From assembly GCA_041984885.1 (NCBI GenBank), contig JBHIXH010000077.1:1-7282 (forward strand): a stretch of 7,282 nt of DNA. Direction: 5' to 3'. The position numbers and the translations under genes were made by a program. Below are positions 1-5,753 of this stretch, piece by piece (the stretch's first letter is position 1; every line of letters begins with the position of its first letter). The stretch is from UBA4486 sp041984885. Lineage in GTDB: Bacteria > Pseudomonadota > Gammaproteobacteria > Eutrophobiales > Eutrophobiaceae. Under the pieces are notes generated by a model that did not search any database, was not told where the DNA came from, and was given only the letters and a program-made list of their open reading frames with translations.

Positions 1-763
1 TGTTGCGGAACTCGCCTTCGTAATGATCACCGTTGGCACCGTTGAATATTCCCTGTCCGCTGATCTTGCCCATCAGAAACTCACCCTGATAGCGGTCACC
101 GTTTGCCCATTGATAAAAGCCGTTACCATGGGCCATGCCTTCGACGTGATCGCCCTCGCCGCGTTCCGACTCAACACCATCCAGATACCAGATCAATTCG
201 CCCCTTCCCTGAGCCATGCCGTCAACACAGTCACCGGACCAGGTCACCGTTTCACCTGCATTCGGTGAGCCGTTCCAGACAGCACAGTCGCTGTTTTTCC
301 CATAGATCCATTCACCGTCCGGATAAACGGCCCGATAGCGTTTTAACACTTCGGCCATACGCTCAACCTTGCGTTGTTCCTGTTGCTGTTGTTGTCGTTC
401 AAGCTCTGCCTGACGGGCGCGTTCGGCTGCTTCGGCAGCGCGTTCTTGTTCTTCGGCCAGGCGTTGTCGCTCCGCCGCTTGTTCCGCCTTGCGTTTTTCC
501 TCGGCTTGTCGTTTACGTTCTGCGGCCTGCCTGGCCTTGCGCTGCTCGGCCTCGATGCGTTGTTGTTGCGCTGCCTGCTTGCGTTGTTGTTCCTGCTCGA
601 TCTGCTGTTGTTTTTCTGCTTCCGACTGCTCGATCAGTTTTTCGATTGCCTCCAGTTCGGAGTCAGAAACACCGGCAGCAATAACAACCTGCAGCGGGAA
701 ACAAGGCAGGATAAACAGTAAGGCTGAACACAAACCGTTCAAAAATTTTTGCAGAAAATTCAT
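1..763 (-). CDS. Exported coiled-coil protein with C-terminal MORN repeats (partial, runs off left edge)
   Basis: Seen: an open minus-strand frame of 254 codons with no stop before the window edge, starting at ATG 763-761. Residues 1-30 form a signal peptide (basic Lys6, hydrophobic core about 11-29, likely cleavage near Ala29/Ala30). Residues 36-142 are a highly charged Gln/Glu/Arg/Ala-rich coiled coil with almost no Pro or Gly. From about 147 there are Tyr-Pro-Asp-Gly-Glu and Gly-rich units, and two clear MORN repeats follow (around 217-233 and 240-254, type NGDRYQGEF and NGDHYEGEF). A degenerate unit lies at about 191-213. Cys160 and Cys179 could form a disulfide after export. Known: MORN repeats often act in membrane or protein contacts, but give no specific function. 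The gene lies 37 bases after dcd on the same strand, so is probably co-transcribed. No strong Shine-Dalgarno is visible. The C-terminus and total number of repeats are unknown. A cell-envelope scaffold role is only inference. Confidence 0.85.
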   Translation of the reverse strand, partial: MNFLQKFLNGLCSALLFILPCFPLQVVIAAGVSDSELEAIEKLIEQSEAEKQQQIEQEQQRKQAAQQQRIEAEQRKARQAAERKRQAEEKRKAEQAAERQRLAEEQERAAEAAERARQAELERQQQQQEQRKVERMAEVLKRYRAVYPDGEWIYGKNSDCAVWNGSPNAGETVTWSGDCVDGMAQGRGELIWYLDGVESERGEGDHVEGMAHGNGFYQWANGDRYQGEFLMGKISGQGIFNGANGDHYEGEFRN

Positions 764-800
764 AAACTCAATTGAATGAGTCAGTGATGTACCGAGGGTA

Positions 801-1367
801 TCAGGTCTTGGGCAAGGTGACGCCGGTCTGGCCCTGGTATTTGCCGTTTCTGTCCTTGTACGAGGTTTCACATACTTCATCCGATTCGATAAAGATCACC
901 TGCGCCACACCCTCGTTGGCGTAGATCTTGGCAGGCAGATTCGTGGTATTGGAAAACTCCAACGTCACGTGGCCTTCCCACTCCGGTTCCAGCGGTGTGA
1001 CATTAACGATTATACCGCAACGGGCGTACGTCGACTTGCCAAGGCAGATAGTCAGAACGTTCCGCGGGATACGGAAGTATTCGACCGTTCTCGCCAGTGC
1101 AAACGAGTTCGGCGGAATAATGCAATGACCGTTTTTAATATCGACAAAACTGGTCGTATCGAAGTTTTTAGGATCGACGGTAGCCGAATGCACATTGGTA
1201 AAAATCTTGAATTCATCGGAGCAACGCACATCGTAACCATAACTCGATGTACCGTATGAAATCAGACGTTGCTCACCGTTGTACTTGACCTGGTTTTCCT
1301 CGAACGGCTCGATCATGCCGTGTTCAGCCGCCATGCGGCGGATCCAGTGATCACTTTTTATTGTCAC
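801..1367 (-). CDS. dcd: dCTP deaminase
   Basis: Deaminates dCTP to dUTP and ammonia, feeding dUMP to thymidylate synthesis; cytosolic homotrimer of the dUTPase fold. The 188-residue product matches the length and sequence style of the Pseudomonas-type enzyme from end to end, from the N-terminal IKSDHWIRRMA to the C-terminal KYQGQTGVTLPK. Visible active-site features are GKSTYARCG (110-118, with Ser112 and Arg116 corresponding to E. coli Ser111 and Arg115) and VTLEFSN (134-140), where Glu137 corresponds to the catalytic Glu138 of E. coli. The start is GTG at 1367-1365. It is chosen because the protein begins exactly where the family does and AAGGAAG (complement of 1376-1382) sits 8 bases upstream. 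That ribosome-binding site overlaps the mrp stop codon, indicating translational coupling. Stop is TGA at 803-801. The lack of a dUTPase-like bifunctional signature suggests a plain deaminase, so a separate dUTPase is expected elsewhere. Confidence 0.97.
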   Translation of the reverse strand: MTIKSDHWIRRMAAEHGMIEPFEENQVKYNGEQRLISYGTSSYGYDVRCSDEFKIFTNVHSATVDPKNFDTTSFVDIKNGHCIIPPNSFALARTVEYFRIPRNVLTICLGKSTYARCGIIVNVTPLEPEWEGHVTLEFSNTTNLPAKIYANEGVAQVIFIESDEVCETSYKDRNGKYQGQTGVTLPKT

Positions 1368-1375
1368 GCTGTCTG

Positions 1376-1382
1376 CTTCCTT
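1376..1382 (-). promoter_or_regulatory. Ribosome binding site of dcd overlapping the mrp stop
   Basis: The minus strand reads AAGGAAG, 8 bases before the GTG start of dcd and overlapping the first base position of the mrp TAA stop region. This supports the GTG start and suggests that translation of dcd is coupled to that of mrp. Confidence 0.75.
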
Positions 1383-2473
1383 TATTTATTCTCGATAACG
1401 ATTCTCGGGAAACGGCTGCTGTAGTCCTTTGACTGTAACGACAGTTTCGCCGCCGCCTTGCGCGCGATCTCGCGATACATTATGGAAGACGGTGAATCCG
1501 GTTGCATCGCGACCGTCGGTTTGCCGTTATCCACACCCTCACGAATCGCCAGTTCCAGTGGCAGCGAACCGAGCAGGTCGATGTCGTATTGCTTCGCCAT
1601 GGATTCGCCCCCGCCGCTGCCGAATATGTGTTCGGCATGACCGCACTCGCTGCAGACATGCACGCTCATGTTTTCAATGACTCCAAGCACTGGCACGTTC
1701 ACCTTCTCGAACATCTTCAGCGCCTTGCGCGCATCCAGCAAGGCGATATCCTGCGGTGTTGTAACGATAACTGCGCCGCTCAACGGAATCTTTTGCGATA
1801 ACGTCAGCTGGATATCACCGGTGCCCGGCGGCAGGTCGATGATCAGGTAATCCAGGTCATGCCAGTTTGTGTCCCGGATCAGCTGTTCCAGCGCGCCGGT
1901 CGCCATCGGCCCGCGCCAGATCATCGGCGTCTCCTCATCGATCAGGTAACCGATCGACATCGACTGCAATCGATAACTGACATTCGGCTCAACCGATTTA
2001 CCATCCTTGCTGTCCGGTTTGCCATGATAACCGAGCATACGCGGCTGGCTTGGCCCGTAAATATCCGCATCCAGAATACCGACATTGGCGCCTTCCGCCT
2101 GTAACGCCAGCGCCAGGTTGATCGACGTCGTCGACTTGCCGACCCCGCCTTTGCCGGATGCGACCGCGATCGTGTTCTTAACCTGTGGCAACGTCTGTAC
2201 GCCTTTTTGCACGGCCATCGATGTGATGTGTGTGTTTATCTCAACCTGAACCGGGATTTCACCGGCAACAGACTGCACCAGGGCGGTGATTGCCCCCGTC
2301 AGTTCCTCATGATGCCCAAGGCAGGGGAAGCCCGGCTCGAGTACAACGCGAATCTGCTGTTCGCTGATATCGATATCACCCACCACTTTCGCCTCCAGCA
2401 AGTTGGTTTGCAGGTACGGATCCTCGTACTGGGCGATGGCGGCGGTGATTGTATCCTTTTCGGGTATTGTCAT
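1382..2473 (-). CDS. mrp: Mrp/ApbC family iron-sulfur cluster carrier ATPase
   Basis: Cytosolic P-loop ATPase of the Mrp/ApbC/Nbp35 family, which carries [4Fe-4S] clusters to apo-proteins. The 363-residue product has an N-terminal MIP18-like (DUF59) domain (about 5-85) and a ParA/MinD-like ATPase domain from about 98. Motifs: deviant Walker A GKGGVGKST (107-115, signature Lys108 and Lys113), LDADIYGPSQP (134-144), and DLPPGTGD (213-220). The paired cysteines Cys274-x-x-Cys277, which bridge the cluster across the homodimer, are present, so the protein should be functional. ATG 2473-2471 is chosen because MIFAMILY-typical sequence (DUF59) begins just after it. The frame stays open to another ATG at 2548, but the extra 25 residues do not look like the family. 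No strong Shine-Dalgarno precedes either start. It is the first gene of the mrp-dcd-MORN unit and diverges from metG. The same neighbours occur in Pseudomonas-type genomes. Confidence 0.96.
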   Translation of the reverse strand: MTIPEKDTITAAIAQYEDPYLQTNLLEAKVVGDIDISEQQIRVVLEPGFPCLGHHEELTGAITALVQSVAGEIPVQVEINTHITSMAVQKGVQTLPQVKNTIAVASGKGGVGKSTTSINLALALQAEGANVGILDADIYGPSQPRMLGYHGKPDSKDGKSVEPNVSYRLQSMSIGYLIDEETPMIWRGPMATGALEQLIRDTNWHDLDYLIIDLPPGTGDIQLTLSQKIPLSGAVIVTTPQDIALLDARKALKMFEKVNVPVLGVIENMSVHVCSECGHAEHIFGSGGGESMAKQYDIDLLGSLPLELAIREGVDNGKPTVAMQPDSPSSIMYREIARKAAAKLSLQSKDYSSRFPRIVIENK

Positions 2474-2540
2474 GGTCAAATTCTGAGTTGGAAACCGGGG
2501 CGAATGGTACCACAGACAGGATGCGCTGATTAATTCGTAC

Positions 2541-2563
2541 GCGAACATTGTTACAATGCGCGC
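2541..2563. promoter_or_regulatory. Imperfect palindrome in the mrp/metG divergent promoter region
   Basis: The core arms CATTGT (2546-2551) and ACAATG (2553-2558) are perfect inverted repeats around one central T. The outer triplets GCG (2541-2543) and CGC (2561-2563) also pair, giving 9 of 11 complementary positions over 23 bases. The element overlaps the metG -10 and, by symmetry, creates a weaker -10-like AACAAT on the minus strand (2552-2547) that could serve mrp. It could be an operator, or simply two back-to-back promoters. It does not resemble the MetJ box. The regulator, if any, is unknown. Confidence 0.4.
2549..2557 (+). promoter_or_regulatory. Probable extended -10 promoter for metG-rsxABC
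   Basis: TGT followed by TACAAT gives an extended -10 (TGn plus 5 of 6 consensus bases). No good -35 lies 16-18 bases upstream, which is usual for extended -10 promoters. A start near 2564 would leave a leader of about 33 bases before the metG ATG. CAGGT at 2578-2582 is the only visible Shine-Dalgarno-like stretch and lies rather far (14 bases) from that ATG. Confidence 0.45.
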
Positions 2564-2596
2564 CTAAATCGACCTCGCAGGTAAACTACCGAAAAT

Positions 2597-4636
2597 ATGG
2601 ACAAAAAAAGAAGAATTCTCGTCACCAGCGCCCTGCCGTATGCCAACGGCCCGATTCATATTGGCCATCTGGTCGAATATATCCAGACCGACATCTGGGT
2701 GCGCTTTCAGAAGATGCAACAGCATGAATGCTATTACGTCTGCGCTGACGATACGCACGGGACTCCGATCATGTTGCGTGCAGAACAGGAGGGGGTAACA
2801 CCCGAGCAATTGATCGAACGCATGAACGAGGCGCACCAGCGTGACTTTGCCAGCTTTGCCGTACAGTTCGATAATTATTATTCAACGCACTCGGAAGAAA
2901 ACCGGCAATTATCGGAGCAGATTTACACGGCACTGCGCGACGCCGGCCATATCAATCGCCGTACAATCAAGCAACTGTTCGATCCGGAAAAGAATATGTT
3001 TTTGCCGGATCGGTTTATTCGTGGTCAATGTCCGAACTGTAAGGCCGAGGATCAATACGGTGATGGCTGCGAGGTGTGTAACAAGACATACAGCCCGACT
3101 GAATTAATCAACCCGGTCTCCGCCGTCAGTGGTGCGACACCGATAGAAAAAGAATCGGAACATCTGTTTTTCAAACTGCCGGAGTTTGCCGACATGTTGC
3201 AGCAATGGACACGCGCCGGTCATTTGCAGGACGAAGTCGCGAACAAGCTGGATGAATGGTTTGAAGCCGGCCTGCAGGAGTGGGACATCTCGCGCGATGC
3301 ACCGTATTTCGGTTTTGCCATTCCGGATGAAACCGACAAGTTTTTCTATGTCTGGCTGGACGCGCCAATCGGCTATTTTGCCAGCTTCAAAAATTTATGT
3401 GACCGGGAAGGTATCGATTTTGACGCATTCACCCGGCCGGGGAATAACACCGAGATGGTGCATTTTATTGGCAAGGACATCATGTATTTTCACTGTCTGT
3501 TCTGGCCGGCAATGTTACACGGCAGCGGCTTTCGCACGCCGGACGCCGTCAACATCCATGGTTTTCTGACAGTAGACGGTCAAAAGATGTCGAAATCGCG
3601 CGGCACGTTTATCCAGGCAGAAACGTTTGCACAGCATCTTCAGCCGGAATACCTGCGCTATTACTTTGCCGCAAAATTATCGAATCGCCTCGAGGACATC
3701 GACCTGAATCTGGAGGATTTTGTCCAACGGGTTAACTCCGACCTCGTGGGTAAAGTCGTCAATATTGCCAGTCGCTGTGCCGGATTCATTAACAAGCGTT
3801 TTGACAGCCGGCTATCCGCGACGCTGGCAGAACCCGAATTACTGGAGAAAATGACGACCGCCATCTCAGGCAACATCGCGACATTGTATAATGACAGGGA
3901 GTACAGCAAGGCGATGCGCGAGATCATGTTATTGGCCGATGAAGCGAATCAATATATCGATCGCATGAAACCCTGGGCACTGATCAAGGAAGACGGTAAT
4001 GAACAACAGGTGCATGACGTCTGCACGGTCGGCATCAACCTGTTTCGCGTATTGATGATCTACCTGAAGCCGGTCTTGCCACTGATGGCGGCAAAGGTCG
4101 AACAGTTTCTTAATGTTGATCCGTTGCAATGGCAGGATCTTGAACAACCGTTATTGAATCATCCCATTAATAAATTCAAACCACTGATGACCCGGGTCGA
4201 GCAGGAAAATATTGACGCCATGATCGAACACAGCAAAGAAGATTTACAAACAGCAAAAGAGCAATCCAGCCATATGAAAAACGAACACCTGCAGGCCAAT
4301 CCCGTCGCCGATGAAATCACGTTTGATGATTTTGCCAAAGTCGATCTGCGGGTGGCACGTATCACCCGGGCCCAACACGTGGACGGTGCAGACAAACTGC
4401 TGCAACTGACACTGGATATTGGAGGTGACGAGCGCAATGTGTTCGCCGGTATCAAGGCCGCCTATGAACCGGAACAACTGGAAGGCCGCCTGACTGTTGT
4501 TGTCGCCAATCTTGCGCCGAGAAAAATGCGCTTTGGTGTGTCTGAAGGCATGGTGCTGGCAGCCGGCCCAGGTGGTGAAGATATTTTCATTCTCAATCCG
4601 GACAACGGTGCCGAACCGGGCATGAAAGTGAAATAG
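2597..4636 (+). CDS. metG: Methionyl-tRNA synthetase
   Basis: Charges tRNA(Met) and initiator tRNA with methionine using ATP; cytosolic class I synthetase. The 679-residue product is close to the 677 of E. coli MetG, so it is complete. Order of elements: Rossmann catalytic domain with HIGH at 21-24; connective zinc knuckle with Cys145-x-x-Cys148 and Cys158-x-x-Cys161 (two CxxC pairs); FLTVDGQKMSKSRGT with the KMSKS loop at 330-334; an alpha-helical anticodon-binding domain (about 390-545); a polar linker (545-570); and a C-terminal EMAP-II/Trbp111-like tRNA-binding and dimerisation domain (about 574-679, beginning FDDFAKVDLRVARI). The ATG at 2597 gives the expected N-terminus (ILVTSALPYANGPIHIGH). 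The gene diverges from mrp and has a likely extended -10 promoter about 40 bases upstream. Its TAG stop is only 3 bases before rsxA, so it probably heads the transcript that continues into rnf genes. Confidence 0.98.
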   Translation: MDKKRRILVTSALPYANGPIHIGHLVEYIQTDIWVRFQKMQQHECYYVCADDTHGTPIMLRAEQEGVTPEQLIERMNEAHQRDFASFAVQFDNYYSTHSEENRQLSEQIYTALRDAGHINRRTIKQLFDPEKNMFLPDRFIRGQCPNCKAEDQYGDGCEVCNKTYSPTELINPVSAVSGATPIEKESEHLFFKLPEFADMLQQWTRAGHLQDEVANKLDEWFEAGLQEWDISRDAPYFGFAIPDETDKFFYVWLDAPIGYFASFKNLCDREGIDFDAFTRPGNNTEMVHFIGKDIMYFHCLFWPAMLHGSGFRTPDAVNIHGFLTVDGQKMSKSRGTFIQAETFAQHLQPEYLRYYFAAKLSNRLEDIDLNLEDFVQRVNSDLVGKVVNIASRCAGFINKRFDSRLSATLAEPELLEKMTTAISGNIATLYNDREYSKAMREIMLLADEANQYIDRMKPWALIKEDGNEQQVHDVCTVGINLFRVLMIYLKPVLPLMAAKVEQFLNVDPLQWQDLEQPLLNHPINKFKPLMTRVEQENIDAMIEHSKEDLQTAKEQSSHMKNEHLQANPVADEITFDDFAKVDLRVARITRAQHVDGADKLLQLTLDIGGDERNVFAGIKAAYEPEQLEGRLTVVVANLAPRKMRFGVSEGMVLAAGPGGEDIFILNPDNGAEPGMKVK

Positions 4637-4639
4637 CCC

Positions 4640-5212
4640 ATGTCTGATTTTATCGTCATTATTATCAGTGCGGCGGTAGTCAGTCATTTATTTCTTGAGC
4701 ACGGACTCGGGGCAGAGGCCACCGAAAATTTTTCCCGCCGGCTGGATGTTGCCTTTCACTTCGGGCTTGTGCTGTTGATCTTAATACCGCTGGCTACCGG
4801 ACTGGCAGCACTTGGTCAACAGTTACTGCTCATGTCGAACAGCACCTACCTGCTGTTACCGATGTTTGTTGTTATTGTGTTTTTTCTTATGAGCCTTTTA
4901 CAACAGGTCTCAACCTGTTTGCCGCAAGCGTTGCAACAGACATTCGATGTCTTCCTGCCCGTTGCCGGCATGAACACGGCCGTCTTCGGTGCGATCATAC
5001 TGAGCCTGGATGCAACCAACACTTTTATCACGGCGCTGGTTTTTGGCTTTGGTTCTGCGTCCGGTTTTGCCATTAGCCTGGTTTTACTGGCCGGTCTTCG
5101 CCTGCGACTGGAAATGCTGGATATTCCGGCCCCGTTACAAGGCTTACCCATTATCCTTATTACTGCAGGTGTCATGTCGATGGCATTTCTCGGATTTACC
5201 GGGCTGGTATAA
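4640..5212 (+). CDS. rsxA: Rnf/Rsx electron transport complex subunit A, divergent, lacking the cluster cysteines
   Basis: Inner-membrane subunit of the ion-translocating NADH:ferredoxin-type Rnf complex (RnfA; RsxA in E. coli). The 190 residues include about six membrane segments (roughly 3-22, 38-60, 70-89, 103-122, 130-152, 168-188). The family is recognised by the C-terminal half, GFGSASGF (136-143), DIPAPLQG (161-168) and LITAGVMSMAFLGFTGLV (173-190), which follows E. coli RsxA closely. Odd: from memory of the E. coli sequence (MTDYLLL...VNNFVLVKFLGLCPF...ITTNCAVLG), the two cysteines expected near residue 26 and in the NC motif of TM4 are replaced by Glu26 and Thr113. The TM1 Asn-Asn pair is Ser15-His16. 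The only cysteine is Cys93. Both termini align without gaps, so a frameshift is unlikely. The start ATG follows the metG stop by 3 bases with no good Shine-Dalgarno, suggesting translational coupling. Family assignment is strong; whether it supports full Rnf electron transfer is uncertain. Confidence 0.9.
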   Translation: MSDFIVIIISAAVVSHLFLEHGLGAEATENFSRRLDVAFHFGLVLLILIPLATGLAALGQQLLLMSNSTYLLLPMFVVIVFFLMSLLQQVSTCLPQALQQTFDVFLPVAGMNTAVFGAIILSLDATNTFITALVFGFGSASGFAISLVLLAGLRLRLEMLDIPAPLQGLPIILITAGVMSMAFLGFTGLV

Positions 5213-5220
5213 ATCAGGTG

Positions 5221-5748
5221 ATGCTCTTCCTGGTACTGTCACTGTTTTGCCTGTTCACAGGCTTTATTGCCTGGCAAAGCGGGAAAAAGCAAACACGGCA
5301 GCAGACTGAAAAGAAAATTGAACAAATCAATGCACTGTTGCCGCAAACACAGTGCGGTGACTGTGGCTATGGCGGTTGTCGACCCTATGCCACTGCCATC
5401 GCCCGGGGAGAATCTGCCATCAACCGTTGTCCACCCGGTGGTGAAATTACGATACAGCAACTGTCTGACCTGACCGGCCAGGCGGCTGTTCCACTGGCAG
5501 CGGATCTGGTTGCAACGCGTGAACAAATTGCCGTCATAGATGAAACGATATGTATCGGCTGTGTGAAATGTATCCAGGCCTGCCCGGTGGATGCGATCGT
5601 TGGTGCGGCAAAGTTGATGCATACTGTTATAGAAAAACATTGCACCGGTTGTCGCTTGTGTCTGCCACCCTGCCCGGTTGATTGTATATCCATGGTCCAA
5701 CCGCCGGTTAACCAACGCGACTGGCACTGGGCCAAACCGGAGGCTTGA
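5221..5748 (+). CDS. rnfB: Rnf/Rsx electron transport complex subunit B (polyferredoxin)
   Basis: Membrane-anchored iron-sulfur subunit that relays electrons in the Rnf complex. The 175-residue product (192 in E. coli RsxB) starts with one hydrophobic anchor (about 2-19) and a short basic linker. The RnfB-specific [4Fe-4S] domain follows, with LLPQTQCGDCGYGGCRPY and CPPGG (Cys45, 48, 53 and 70). Two bacterial ferredoxin motifs come next: Cys111-x2-Cys114-x2-Cys117-x3-Cys121-Pro and Cys141-x2-Cys144-x2-Cys147-x3-Cys151-Pro. All three clusters therefore have full ligand sets. ATG 5221 or the adjoining GTG 5218 may be the start, a difference of one residue. The only AGG is too close to either, so initiation is probably coupled to the end of rsxA 5-8 bases upstream. 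The TGA stop overlaps or nearly abuts the start of rnfC. The truncated C-terminus relative to E. coli lacks nothing of known function. Confidence 0.96.
   Translation: MLFLVLSLFCLFTGFIAWQSGKKQTRQQTEKKIEQINALLPQTQCGDCGYGGCRPYATAIARGESAINRCPPGGEITIQQLSDLTGQAAVPLAADLVATREQIAVIDETICIGCVKCIQACPVDAIVGAAKLMHTVIEKHCTGCRLCLPPCPVDCISMVQPPVNQRDWHWAKPEA
5739..5743 (+). promoter_or_regulatory. Ribosome binding site inside the end of rnfB, deciding the rnfC start
   Basis: GGAGG lies within the last codons of rnfB. It is 10 bases before TTG 5754, only 1 base before TTG 5745 and 31 before ATG 5775. It therefore favours TTG 5754 as the rnfC start. Confidence 0.6.
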
Positions 5749-5753
5749 GTTCA

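Noticed and set aside
103..779. Several overlapping plus-strand open frames up to 193 codons
   Set aside because: They are antisense to the MORN/coiled-coil gene. Their Arg/Pro/Leu/Cys-rich products come from the repetitive Gln/Glu/Ala codons of the real minus-strand gene, and none has a recognisable domain.
766..781. Inverted repeat ACTCA/TGAGT with a 6-base loop between dcd and the MORN gene, as a terminator
   Set aside because: The stem is only 5 AT-rich-to-mixed pairs with no T-run on the minus strand, so it is too weak to call a terminator or operator.
2474..2548. Upstream ATG at 2548 adding 25 residues to Mrp
   Set aside because: The added residues do not resemble Mrp N-termini, the ATG lies inside the promoter-region palindrome, and no suitable ribosome binding site precedes it.
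2558..2596. Riboswitch or T-box leader for metG
   Set aside because: The leader between the likely start site and the ATG is only about 33 bases, too short for a known riboswitch or T-box.
4244..4687. Minus-strand open frame antisense to the end of metG
   Set aside because: It lies wholly opposite the conserved metG C-terminal domain and the rsxA start, has no recognisable domain, and is explained as a codon shadow.
4640..4990. Frameshift or assembly error as the cause of the missing RsxA cysteines
   Set aside because: The frame is continuous, the length is normal, both ends align without gaps to the family, and the hydrophobic segments are intact. Two separate substitutions fit better than a frameshift.
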